Shown here: positions 8,985 through 17,838 of the stretch, one piece after another | Layout: each line of letters begins with the position of its first letter | How positions within the stretch are numbered: position 1 is the first letter of the stretch | Notes under the pieces: generated by a model | Databases searched by the model: none | What the model was told of the DNA's origin: nothing | The model's input: the letters and a program-made list of their open reading frames with translations, nothing else | Assembly: GCF_001186125.1 (NCBI RefSeq) | Contig: NW_014040303.1 | Span: forward strand, 1 to 24,796 | Direction of reading: 5' to 3' | Length of the DNA: 24,796 nt | Source of the DNA: Sphaeroforma arctica JP610 | Taxonomy: Eukaryota; Opisthokonta; Ichthyosporea; Ichthyophonida | Translations under genes and position numbers: made by a program

Positions 8985-9790
8985 TCAGCGGCTCACCAAC
9001 TGTGAATCAGGGTTCATCTCCTTTAAATATGTTAAAGACCATTGATCACAGGCGACAGTGAAGTAACTTCCATATAGGTAGTCTTTAAACTGTCTTAGCG
9101 CAGTAACAATAGCAAGGAGCTCTTGTTTAACGGTAGGGTAATTCCGTTGACTCTTATTATATCTCTTGATAAATAATTGTATGTAGCGTGGTTTACCATT
9201 ATCGTTTGGTATAGCACACCACCTACCGCTCGATCTGAAGCGAAGCATGTTCATGTGCTGTCTTTGTAAAGATAACTATATCATCTAAATATACTGATAC
9301 GTTATCTGACAGGTCCGCAAATAGTTACATCATAACTTGTTGGAAGAAAGAAGGTAACATGTGTAAGCCTTCAGGTGCACCTTTAAACTGGTACTTCTTA
9401 CCTTGCCAAGTAAAGGAAAAGTAGTCATATATTTATAATTGATGGAATGCAGCTTTTAAGTCTACTTGGACAAGGATAGTCATACCTTCCACTTTGCGTA
9501 GTATCTTGTTATCTTTGGTAAGGGAAAACTATGTTGCGGAATTTGTTTGTTGATTGGCGACAAGTCTAGTACTACTCTTGTTTACTTAACGCTCCATCAG
9601 ATTTATATTGATCGACCACTAAGAGAGCTAAGTTAACTGGGGTTGCATCATAATTGATTTAAATTAAACCCTGTTTTAACCAATCTTCAATTTGGGTTTT
9701 GACAGCGTCTTTGTGTCTCCAACTCACGTAGTTATGTGAAGGACACTTTAACTTAGAGAAGTCGACGGTTTGTTAAGTCAAGCTTAATCT
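8985..9790 (-). mobile_element. Reverse transcriptase / RNase H region of element 1
   Basis: RNase H sequence (YPTVKQELLAIVTALRQFKD, YGSYFTVACDQWSLTYLKEM) is nearly identical in layout to element 2. The reverse transcriptase part to the right is strongly eroded, and only short matches to element 2 are visible, such as the segment around the catalytic YIDD-type box and the LDLTQ-like region. Confidence 0.75.
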
Positions 9791-10319
9791 ACCCGTTAGA
9801 GAACTTAAACATACACCAGTCAGTTATTGCAATCTTCCTGTTTTGTATAATTAAGTCCATAGTTATATCGGTAAAGTGCGGAATCATATCCTTTGCTTCA
9901 CCTTCCGGAGGTTTAGGTATCTTTAACATATTATCATCTGACTGATCTTTATTTGGGTCTAACCCATTTGGCAGACCAGTGAGAGTTATACCTAAACTGA
10001 GAAGATCAGTCATACATATAATTAAATCGTATCTCTGAGACATGTCAGTAACGATTAGGTGAGTCTTTACTTCTCTTCTATCTGACAACATTATGTGTGC
10101 ATAGTCAATGGCTTCTTCGCAAGTGGTAACTATGCCATTTCCCAAGATTAAATTAGTTGTTTCGTTCTGGATAGCCATATCTGTAGCATAGACTACTCGG
10201 CGTGAGATAGCAGAGACTTCAGCCCATGGATCAAAAAGTGCTATATCTTTTTCTTCATTTACATAAACGGTTTGAAATATACGTTCATATCCTTTAGATT
10301 TTATTGACCTTTTTCTCAT
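9789..10319 (-). mobile_element. Protease region of element 1
   Basis: The block VNEEKDIALFDPWAEVSAIS aligns with the aspartic-protease active-site block of element 2 (IDPGSEISCIS). Downstream LIICMTDLLSLGITLTGLPN matches LIVGMSDLLTLGITVAGLPT. It links to the start of the reverse transcriptase region through ITDWCMFKFSNG, again shared with element 2. Confidence 0.75.
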
Positions 10320-10428
10320 AATCTTGCTCTAGTGCACACATATGGAACTGTCAGAGCTTAACTTGGACGTCCGGTATGTCCTTGTAATCATCTTTGTGCC
10401 AACCGTTAGTACCCTTGCAAGTAGTACA

Positions 10429-12311
10429 CTATTTCATATAGTGTCCAAAATTTGGCTTGCCTGGTGCACACTTAACAGAGTCGTGCTTACCATTCCACTT
10501 GCCATCACGTTTAGTGAGAGTATAACCACACTTCTTGCAAGGTGCTCTCTCCTTCCTTTCACCCTTTGGTTCTGTAGAAGTAGAGTCTTTACCACCTCCA
10601 GCAGTAGTGCGAGGTTTCTTAGTATTACGCGCAGTGTTATTCTCTATCGCGGTACGCTTATCGGGCTGGGTAAAGCTCGAGGTACAAAGTACTCTAGTAG
10701 ATAGGTTGGTATGCTTTTGAACTATCTTCTCAAAGACAGACCAAGGCATAGATCGCAAATCACCATAGGCGATAATATCATCATTAACCTTCTTAAAAAG
10801 GTTAGCCCCCAGAGTCTCCATCATCTGACAAATTAATAAGTATTCGCCAGTATAGGTACGACCTCCCATCCGAGTGTTCATGTGTCATATGAGCTGGAGC
10901 ACCTCGAATAGTAGTATCGTTCGCAATGGACTTGCGAGACTCTAGAAGTTCACGTTCACGTACATCTTCAAAGAAGGCGTTAAGTATATTCTCACGCAAC
11001 TGGGGCCAGGGTAGGGCTTTCCAGTTGGGCTCATGGGCCTTCAAGATAGTTTTCCATTCCTCAAGTTGGTAAAGGGCCTTCAGTGTCTCCACTGTACGCT
11101 CATTAGTAGAGAAATCGACCTCAGCCTTCGCGTTACCTAGCTGCTTTATAAAGCTTTGTTCGAAACATTCACGAGACTCACGCTCAGTGCTACGGGCTGC
11201 TAGTGCCAAGAAGGAGTCTATCTCCTTTCTCTTGTTATCGATTAAATAGCAAATGTTATCCACTTTCTTATCGTCAAGGTCAGAGCCATTCAATAGACGG
11301 TCTTCAAGGACTTGCATACCAGAACTGAGACGATATTGTCTGGTTCTCACTCCCTCGTCTTCAGAGCTAGAGTGGGTACTCTCTAGTGGTACTGGTATAA
11401 CGATTACCAAAGTCGTGATTATCAGGGTTAGATGGTAAATGAGAATCGATGTTATGAGGGTTGTAAGCCTCATCGATTTCCATACGATCATAGCCTCTGA
11501 CCGGGTTAGGTTTGTCGAGAGGATGGTCGATTGTAGTTTCCGAGTTATAGAGATTAAATCTTGAGGTTTTACCTACTTTACCAGCGGTAACTGGCTCAGT
11601 GGTAACCCTGCTGGCTGGTAAACCAGTGGGTCCCAGATTTGAAACCCGGCTCGGAATCTTTTTTTCTTCGTTATAGGAATAATATCGGCCACGTGGGATG
11701 TGATCGAAGGGTCAGAAGCTGCGGCAGCGGCTAGCTCCTTTAAAAGCTCATCTTTGCGGTTCAAATGGGGTCGAGATTGAGAAGATCCAACCACTCGTTG
11801 TCGAGTTATGGCGTCCCCAAGCGAATTTCGCGCCAACATTCAGTGGCGAGGCATTCAGTGTCGAGGCATTCAGTGTCGAGGCATTCAATGAAATTTCACG
11901 AAATAGAACGCCACCATCTTTATTAATAGGTAGATTGGACTGACTTTTAGTAGTAATAAACCGTCGATCTCGAGACGATTCCTCCACTTGTTCAGGAGAT
12001 ATAGCCTTTCCAATATCTGACTTTTCGCGGTCAGATGGCGAGCTGAGGCCCCGGGCTGCACTATTATGAGACACACGGACGCTGGCGAGCCTTTCTGCGG
12101 CAGTTGAGACCTCCACTTCCAAGGCTTTAGGGTCCGACGAGTCATCCTCAGAGTTTTCCTCAGAACAAAGCTCAGAAACGGCTTCTTCTACAACTTCAAC
12201 GGCAGGCTCAATACCAGACGGACCAGTGTCCCCAGTAACCTCAGGAACCTCAACTGGCTTAGCAGGCTTAGAGCTGGCGGCTCCCTTGCCTTTAGAATTT
12301 CCTTTAGCCAT
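10429..12311 (-). mobile_element. gag region of element 1
   Basis: From the ATG at 12311 (MAKGNSKGKGAASSKPAKP) the frame gives a low-complexity acidic N-terminal region. Helical capsid-like sequence follows between about 10802 and 11491 (VDNICYLIDNKRKEIDSFLA, EEWKTILKAHEPNWKALPW). The end has a nucleocapsid-like zinc motif CKKCGYTL...WNGKHDSVKC. The knuckle has a long spacer, C-x2-C-x14-H-x4-C. The helical part resembles the gag regions of elements 2 and 3. The region is broken in several places. Confidence 0.7.
11583..11665 (+). ncRNA. tRNA-like / SINE-like sequence with Pol III boxes
   Basis: TGGCTCAGTGG at 11592-11602 is a full match to a Pol III A box. GATTTGAAACC at 11636-11646 matches the B-box consensus GGTTCGANTCC at 8 or 9 positions. 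GCTGG and CCAGT can pair around a CTGGTAAA loop, which resembles a threonine (GGU) anticodon arm with one extra base. Seven Ts follow at 11659-11665, a Pol III terminator. The D stem is eroded and acceptor pairing is poor, so it is not a working tRNA. It is more likely a tRNA pseudogene or the head of a SINE inserted, in opposite orientation, into the gag region of element 1. Confidence 0.5.
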
Positions 12312-12759
12312 AGTAATAGCCCAAGAATAGGAAAATTAACAAAGTTTAGGTATAGTAACTAGCGTGTAGCTAACTTTAGGGTAGTATTAGCCACTATGAG
12401 GTAGTATAGAATACTTACAGTTCTGTCGCTGGATAGTAAGCAATTGTTAGACAGCCTAGAAGCAGTACACTACGATAACTACTAAATAACTGAAAAATAT
12501 GTAAACTTCGATGGATATTTCTATGTTTTAAACTACGTTATATAAACTAAGATACGATTTAAGTCAGTTAGGATTTAGCAGTGGTAGCTTGTGTAAGAAT
12601 GATCGGGACTGCCTCTTGGTAAGAGCCTTAATATCCTCGATCACACAGGACGTACTTATAGCTGTTCTTTATTGAATAATTTTCACTAGAAGTACTAAGT
12701 GTTCATGACCATATGTCTAATTTGCAGATAGACATAAGAACGTATGTCAAGTTAATACA
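12312..12759 (-). other. Untranslated leader of element 1
   Basis: This is the stretch between the gag start codon and the 5' LTR. It is AT-rich with no coding appearance. GATCG...CGATC words at about 12600-12645 could form a loose stem. No convincing TGG-starting primer-binding site adjoins the LTR. Confidence 0.5.
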
Positions 12760-13101
12760 TTAGCTAATATAAATAAAGTTCCATCTGAAGAAAAGTTAAA
12801 AAAGGGAAAGACTTATTGGATTTTGGAGATTGGCGGGAAAACCAAAACCTGTAAGTAGTAGTTCAGAGATTATAAAATTTGGTTTAAAATATCCTACATC
12901 TACTATCGTCTCAAATTGGTCCAAGTAAATGAGTCATCCCAAATAATCAGGCTATTGGATCCATCAAAGTGAATTTAGAACACTTTGGAAATATTGGAAA
13001 AAGAACTTGTACTAAATTATTTTAAATACAAATAAAAACCAATGTGTTATCTCATTTGATCTTGATATTATAGATTGACCGGAGGCCGTATTTCAGAAAC
13101 A
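12760..13101 (-). repeat. 5' LTR of element 1
   Basis: This is the partner of 6131-6471. The edge at 13101 ends AAACA, which reads TGTTT on the element's strand. The left edge is set by loss of similarity; a TG 15 bases further left (12745) mirrors the one beside the other copy and may be the true end. Confidence 0.88.
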
Positions 13102-13407
13102 CTAGTGGAATAGAGAATTTAATGAGATAGAAGTGACGACTCATCCGAAACCATAGAGACGGGTATTTTCACATGACCCGATGATAGAGAAAGTCTCGTT
13201 CCACATAGAGTCGTGATTAATAAATATAGCAGGCGCGCCATTCCCAATGGCACTTCTGACAGAGTTCACTTATTTCAGACTTAACACTCTTTATTAAGTG
13301 TTACTTGGTTTTGACCACATTTTTAAGTTACCGTTTATTACATTACGTTCCTCACAGGTTAAACTAAGATTGATTAGCTATGTAATTTTTTGTTACACGA
13401 TGAATAA
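13102..13407. other. Non-coding flank of element 1
   Basis: No gene is visible. A small perfect inverted repeat, TAACACT at 13282-13288 with AGTGTTA at 13296-13302, lies in the middle; it is short enough to be chance. Confidence 0.4.
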
Positions 13408-14094
13408 AGTTACTGCGTGTGCAAGAAAGCCTGTATTCGATTGTTGAAACAACTGGTGAGAATTCATCTGCAGCCGCCATTTCATACTGATGAGGTGGCG
13501 ACATTATTTTCCTCTGACTTAATACCGGGTGAAATACCAAAGCAGAGGTCTATACTACGCTAGACCACTCTATTATCTGAGATTCAACAATCGAATTCCG
13601 CGTTGGATAAGACCATACAACATATGAAAGGGGTTATCAAGCGGAACGACAGCTTAGGGCTGATGACACTTGTGAAAAACTCTAAAGAGGTCATTTTGTT
13701 GCTTCGGCTACGAAATCAAATAAATATTATTTTTTTTTTGGGGGGGGGGGGGGTTTCGTATATGGGTTGGCTTGTCCTAGGGCAATATTACATCTGATAG
13801 GATACGGACCATACGATCGAGAGTGACTCACGAAAAAATTGTACAGGAGCCGACCGAATTCTACAAGTTCTGAACTTACCAGCTATACGCATGGGATTAC
13901 TTCATATTCTTTATCCGTCTAGGGCTGAGCCAGCCATCACTGTGCACGAGCTCATGGACGTGATTAATGCAGTTTAAATATATGCTGGTGGCTAAAGGAA
14001 AACACTACAAGCTAGTACTGGGTAGAAATGGCACAGAGCTAACTTGTAATTTTAAGACGATATATGTCGTTCGTACAACAGGTTCAAATTGAAA
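13408..14094 (+). pseudogene. Broken coding tract of unknown origin
   Basis: Protein-like sequence appears in pieces along the plus strand. It includes LLKQLVRIHLQPPFHTDEVA, SEIQQSNSALDKTIQHMKGV, LPAIRMGLLHILYPSRAEPA with ITVHELMDVI, and an ORF at 13982-14094 with MLVAKGKHYKLVLGRNGTEL. The helical SEIQQSN part, followed by a LLHILYPS-type block and strand-rich sequence, loosely recalls the ectodomain of baculovirus-F/errantivirus-type envelope proteins, but the resemblance is weak and I would not assign it. Either an envelope-bearing element fossil or a host pseudogene would fit. A 14-G run interrupts it. Confidence 0.3.
13730..13753. repeat. T10-G14 homopolymer junction
   Basis: Ten Ts run directly into fourteen Gs. 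Such runs are unstable and are also error-prone in sequencing and assembly. Confidence 0.95.
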
Positions 14095-14549
14095 AGGTCA
14101 CATATTCAACCTGTCGAAGATGGAATACTAAGGTTGGGGGGTGAGCTTGGATGTAAATTTCACAAGTACGTCAATAACCGTCGGTATCACAGCTGTAGGA
14201 ATATTCAACGCATTGGCGGACACTAACAGAAAGTTCGTAGAACAAATTTGGAAAATATCACATTTTTTTTCATATTTAGGTGACATGACGCGACGGCACC
14301 TCGTCTGGCGGCGAGGTAGAGACTGGCGGTGGCGTATAAGGTCTGGTGATGACGACATTACCTATGTGTAGGATGACTTCAGTCAATACACTTTGAAATA
14401 AGGTCCGTCAGTTACAAGCCTTCCAATCATTCGATAGAGGAGTAAGGCTACTCTCAGTATTGCTTACAAAATGTGCTAGCATATACGATGTGCGATCATC
14501 TGCAAGCCAGTGAGTACTTATGCCGCAGGCGGCACTGCTGGTAGCATGG

Positions 14550-14586
<37 letters not shown>

Positions 14587-15237
14587 GTGTGGCGCATACG
14601 TATGTGACTGCTTGGCAAATTGCTTGACTGGTGTCATAGACACATGCGTATGATTCGTTTGCGAACACAGCACCTACAACACATGCGGCTAGTCATTCAT
14701 GCTGCCAATGGCGTGGCTCTTTCGCGTGGATGAAAGATATATACTCTACATATATTTTTATATACAAAATATGGCACACAAACATAGTGCGAATGTTTCC
14801 AAGGATATGTCCGTGTTTGGTGCAAAATTCTGCAGAAAATGTCAACCACTCGCAAAGGGGTGATTTGTGAGTACTGGTGCATGGCTGGGTAGAGAGGCGA
14901 CTGTCGATCAACTGTGGTATACTACGACCAGGGGGAAAGTGGGTAAGACAAGATGTACATACCACACTGGGTGACGTAGTTTCAAATATATGTGCGGAAA
15001 TAAGTTACTTAGAATAGACGAGGTATGACACACATGACGGGGAAACGTTTTTGTGTAGCTATTAATTCTACTATGGACACAAGGGTTCATCAGCAAGTAT
15101 TTTTTTACTCCGAGAGTTTTACGCACACGGAGCTCTTTACACGGTGCTGACGCCAATTCCACGAGTACAAATTCATTTTAGGTGTCAGAGAGGTGACATA
15201 GACGATACGTTATCCAGGAGCCACGGTTAGTGTTTCT
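14095..15237. other. Unassigned region with fragments of plus-strand coding look
   Basis: A 76-codon frame at about 14141-14371 encodes LDVNFTSTSITVGITAVGIF followed by an Arg/Trp-rich end, with no recognised family. Around 15040-15150 a plus-strand frame gives KRFCVAINSTMDTRVHQQVF. Neither has support beyond composition. The minus-strand frames at 14408-15162 look like chance. The AT microsatellite at 14552-14583 lies within. Confidence 0.25.
14552..14583. repeat. AT dinucleotide microsatellite
   Basis: Sixteen uninterrupted AT units are bounded by C and G, forming a self-complementary block able to extrude as a cruciform. Confidence 0.97.
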
Positions 15238-15985
15238 ATGCTGAGAAGACACTATGGGGTTGTGGGTATTACAATGCATAACATGGTGCTGGGGACATCA
15301 ATCAGTTACAATCGAAAACTTTGCTGTGCGCTGACGAGTATAACGCAAACAATTATGAAGCAGTGTGAAGGTGACCAGGACGTTTTTTATAAGGTGATAC
15401 GTCTAAAGTTGGACGACAACGCGATGTGGCTTGACGATGGGTCGACAATTGACTGTCGAGCGGTGGCGTTACCGTGAGAGGACGTGCTATGGCTTGATGA
15501 GGAATCGCTGTTTTTCCAAGGGACTTTGATGCTGCCGCGGGAGAAACTGCTGTGGGTCGGTTCTTTGTTATTGGGATTTGGTGCTGCCGCGGGAGAGACT
15601 GCTGTGGATAGTTTCTTTGCTAATGGGATTTTTGTGCTGCCGCGGGAGAAACTGCTGTGGCCGGAAGAAGGATTGATACTGGAATACTATGCTGAGGAGT
15701 TACCGCTAGAGGATTTGTCGAGACTGGAGGCGGATTACAACGGCGAGATGGTGTTCCGCGTCGCCGAAGATAGGCGGGGCGACAATCAAACACAGAAATA
15801 GATGCTATTGTTGGTGACACAAGCGAACTACCAGTTGATTACGTCTTCACGAATGCACGGGATACAGTCGATTGCAAGGCCAGATAATTTAAGGTAAGAG
15901 CTGCCTTGGACAGTGGTATGGAGGACCAAGGCGGCGACGTTACGCAAAGCGACAGCACAGAAAGTTAATTACAGGTATGCGCGTG
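15238..15985 (+). pseudogene. Decayed gene for an acidic protein, unrecognised
   Basis: One plus-strand frame runs from 15238 to the TAG at 15799-15801, interrupted only by a TGA at 15475-15477. It encodes YKVIRLKLDDNAMWLDDGST, EDVLWLDEESLFFQ, and after a repeat block LPLEDLSRLEADYNGEMVFR. A second frame then continues in similar acidic style (EIDAIVGDTSELPVDYVFTN, MEDQGGDVTQSDSTES) up to about 15985. The product would be acidic and rich in Leu/Asp/Glu, without a signal peptide, cysteine cluster or known motif. Flanking sequence upstream is also degraded. It could belong with the broken tract at 13408-14094. I cannot name a function. Confidence 0.35.
15530..15660 (+). repeat. Tandem repeat of 52/53 bp, two and a half copies
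   Basis: TGCTGCCGCGGGAGA(A/G)ACTG recurs at 15530, 15582 and 15635. The periods are 52 and 53, neither a multiple of three but summing to 105. Copies 1 and 3 therefore read MLPREKLLW/VLPREKLLW while copy 2 reads GAAAGETAV in the same frame. Confidence 0.93.
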
Positions 15986-16740
15986 TCAAGAACAGTTGCA
16001 TAGACGGTATATCATCGAGATATAGGATATTTACATACGCACACAATCTCGCCAAATTTTGAATCAAACATAGCAACACATACAATTATTATTATATTAT
16101 TAGATAGAATACGTTTATTTTAATTAAGTTATGATAGCCGAGACACAACATACATAAAACATACACACTAGCTGACACACTGCTGGTAGACATATACAGA
16201 ACATCAATCATACAAAGGCATGGCTTATCGTAGCAAAACACTACGTGGTAATGCAAATAATATTAAAATACACACAAGTATACGGCGCTGTGCGTCACAC
16301 ATAATACAACCGAATTGAAATCGATCAAACATTACAAGACCGGCACAATTGCCCAGCGCGGAAGGTTCAGAAAAACCCGTCCATGAGTGGCGATCCCAGT
16401 GTAGAAGGTTCAGAGAATCTACTCAGGAGTGGATCGTGCGGTCTAGTTATACGAGTGCTGGTTGTGTGTGGCAAGTATATCTATATGCTTAGAGTGAAGG
16501 CGAGCACCCTGTTGACTCTAACTTAGTGGCGAGCAACCCTGAGGACACGGAGCACTGAGCTTTACGTAGGCACTTTGAAGTCGGTGAGCAGCCGCAGCCT
16601 CACTAGCGTGTTGCTTGGCACCATCACAGTCGACAGAATAGAACGTATGTTTATTTAGATGCTGAGAGTACAGGCGAGCACCCTGTTGACTCTTACTCAT
16701 GTAAGATTCGGTCTATCAAGGCGATATTAACGTCTTAGAG
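15986..16740. other. Non-coding stretch with several small repeats
   Basis: No credible gene is seen. It is AT-rich to about 16330, then more GC-balanced with short repeats. GAAGGTTCAG units begin at 16361 and 16404 (43-bp period, both followed by a GAGTGG word), and the 46-bp pair is listed separately. The last part may already belong to the LTR of element 2. Confidence 0.45.
16478..16697 (+). repeat. Pair of 46-bp direct repeats, 174 bp apart
   Basis: 16478-16523 and 16652-16697 share about 40 of 46 bases, including the run AGGCGAGCACCCTGTTGACT. A third partial copy, GGCGAGCAACCCTGAG, lies at about 16528. The pair may be a diverged tandem array or the ends of a short insertion. Confidence 0.8.
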
Positions 16741-17475
16741 TAATTAAACGCTTAGGTTAAATCTAAGTATAGTGAAATTCGAAAAAATAAACGAAATGAG
16801 TCTTTAGTAAAGTTAGGTATGCCTCGTGAAAACAGCAATACTCTGAGGGATTGTGAAGCTGAGACATTGCCTATATATAATCCTCTCAGTACTGTTTTCG
16901 CCGAAGGGATTTTATTTAGTGTTACGTTGTCGCTCTATTAGAAACTATGGTATGTTTCGTTGGGGCGAATCCGAGAGACTCATAAAAACCTATCTTTAGA
17001 AAAAAGAAAAGAAAAAAAAGAAAAAAACTCTTGATGTCCATAGTTTTTGCATTAACCAATAACTTGCCACTTATCAAGAATTACCGACTTAGCCTTCATC
17101 AGACTGGCACATATGGTTAGCTGAACGGAGGTTAAACTAGGTAACGTTAATAGTCCCTAGAAACCTATATTCGGTTGAGCCATCTCGCTACCGAAGTATT
17201 CAGATATAAATAGATTTGGAAAGTAAATATAGTTCTATTAATAGAACTAGACCAAATCTTATGTTTGGTATTTTACTGGGGCCTTTTAATGGCCTTGTCC
17301 AAATATCTGATATGTAAAATGGAAAAGTATTAATTAATAAAACCTTTTAACCCCATTTAGGAAACTTAAGTTCCTTGTACTATTAAGAGTACGTTTATAG
17401 TTTAGGGTTTTAGGGTTTAGGGTTAAGAGTACGTTTATAACATAGAGTCTAATGTGGAGGCCCGGCTATTACACA
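16740..17475 (-). repeat. Probable 3' LTR of element 2
   Basis: The right edge is fixed by a purine-rich tract (GGGTGGGGGC on the element's strand) followed by TGTGTAATAGCCGGGCCTCC, which parallels the TGTAGAAATACGGCCTCCGG start of element 1's LTR. A TATATATAGG motif on the element's strand at about 16870-16880 could be its promoter. No second copy is in the window, so the left edge is a guess. Confidence 0.45.
17383..17439. repeat. Telomere-like TTTAGGG units flanked by 17-bp repeats
   Basis: TTTAGGG-TTTTAGGG-TTTAGGG (17401-17422) sits between two identical copies of TTAAGAGTACGTTTATA (17383-17399 and 17423-17439). The block lies inside the presumed LTR of element 2. Confidence 0.85.
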
Positions 17476-17490
17476 GCCCCCACCCAGCTT
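17476..17490 (-). other. Polypurine-tract-like site of element 2
   Basis: On the element's strand GGTGGGGGC directly precedes TGTGTAA, the presumed LTR start, as a plus-strand primer site would. Confidence 0.5.
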
Positions 17491-17612
17491 TGAGACCCAG
17501 GAGAAGCAAGTTGCTCACTCGAGCTGATTATAAGTCAAAAAGCGAGAAAGGAAAAACGGGTCGAAAACATTAAGTAGCATAACATATAGTTAATATTTCT
17601 CAGGCGGAGAAG

Positions 17613-17696
17613 TTAAGCGTTCTCGGTTACCCTGTGAGTTTTGGGCTTAGGTCCAGTAGGTCCGTGGTGGTCGACTGGACGTTTCTTACGCTTCAA
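17613..17696 (-). other. Basic pol C-terminal tail of element 2
   Basis: The tail LKRKKRPVDHHGPTGPKPKT plus HRVTENA ends in a stop, close in spacing and composition to the element 1 tail (KRK...GPNTKRHRV). The basic cluster resembles a nuclear localisation signal. Confidence 0.5.
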
Positions 17697-17838
17697 TGTC
17701 TTAAGCACATATGAAGGAATGAGCATTAAAGCTCGGAATCAATGCTGTAGGCGGGTAAGTTTCAACTTCCGTGCCATCAGACGATGGAAACATGCTATCT
17801 TTTTCAGTTTGTGGCTTATGCAGGCGTTTACGCCATTT

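Larger units (their letters stand above)
6131..13101 (-). mobile_element. Ty3/gypsy-type LTR retrotransposon fossil, element 1
   Basis: Two direct repeats of about 340 bp enclose, on the minus strand, gag, protease, reverse transcriptase/RNase H and integrase remnants in Ty3/gypsy order. The LTR pair differs at roughly one base in ten by eye, so the copy is old, though I know no substitution rate for this genome. It is clearly broken, with roughly eight or more interruptions. A tRNA-like sequence lies inside its gag region. I found no clear primer-binding site and no target-site duplication. Confidence 0.9.

Noticed and set aside
12700-12760. Primer-binding site of element 1
   Set aside because: No TGG-initiated tRNA-complementary stretch adjoins the LTR edge on the element's strand, so I did not annotate one.
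14408-15162. Minus-strand frames of 60-90 codons
   Set aside because: One runs through the AT microsatellite and all are overlapping alternatives without motifs; plus-strand tracts in the area look more protein-like.
16518-16700. Minus-strand 60-codon frame
   Set aside because: It is built from the 46-bp repeats and has no further support.
17401-17422. True chromosome end
   Set aside because: Only three telomere-like units are present and they are embedded in unique sequence on both sides.
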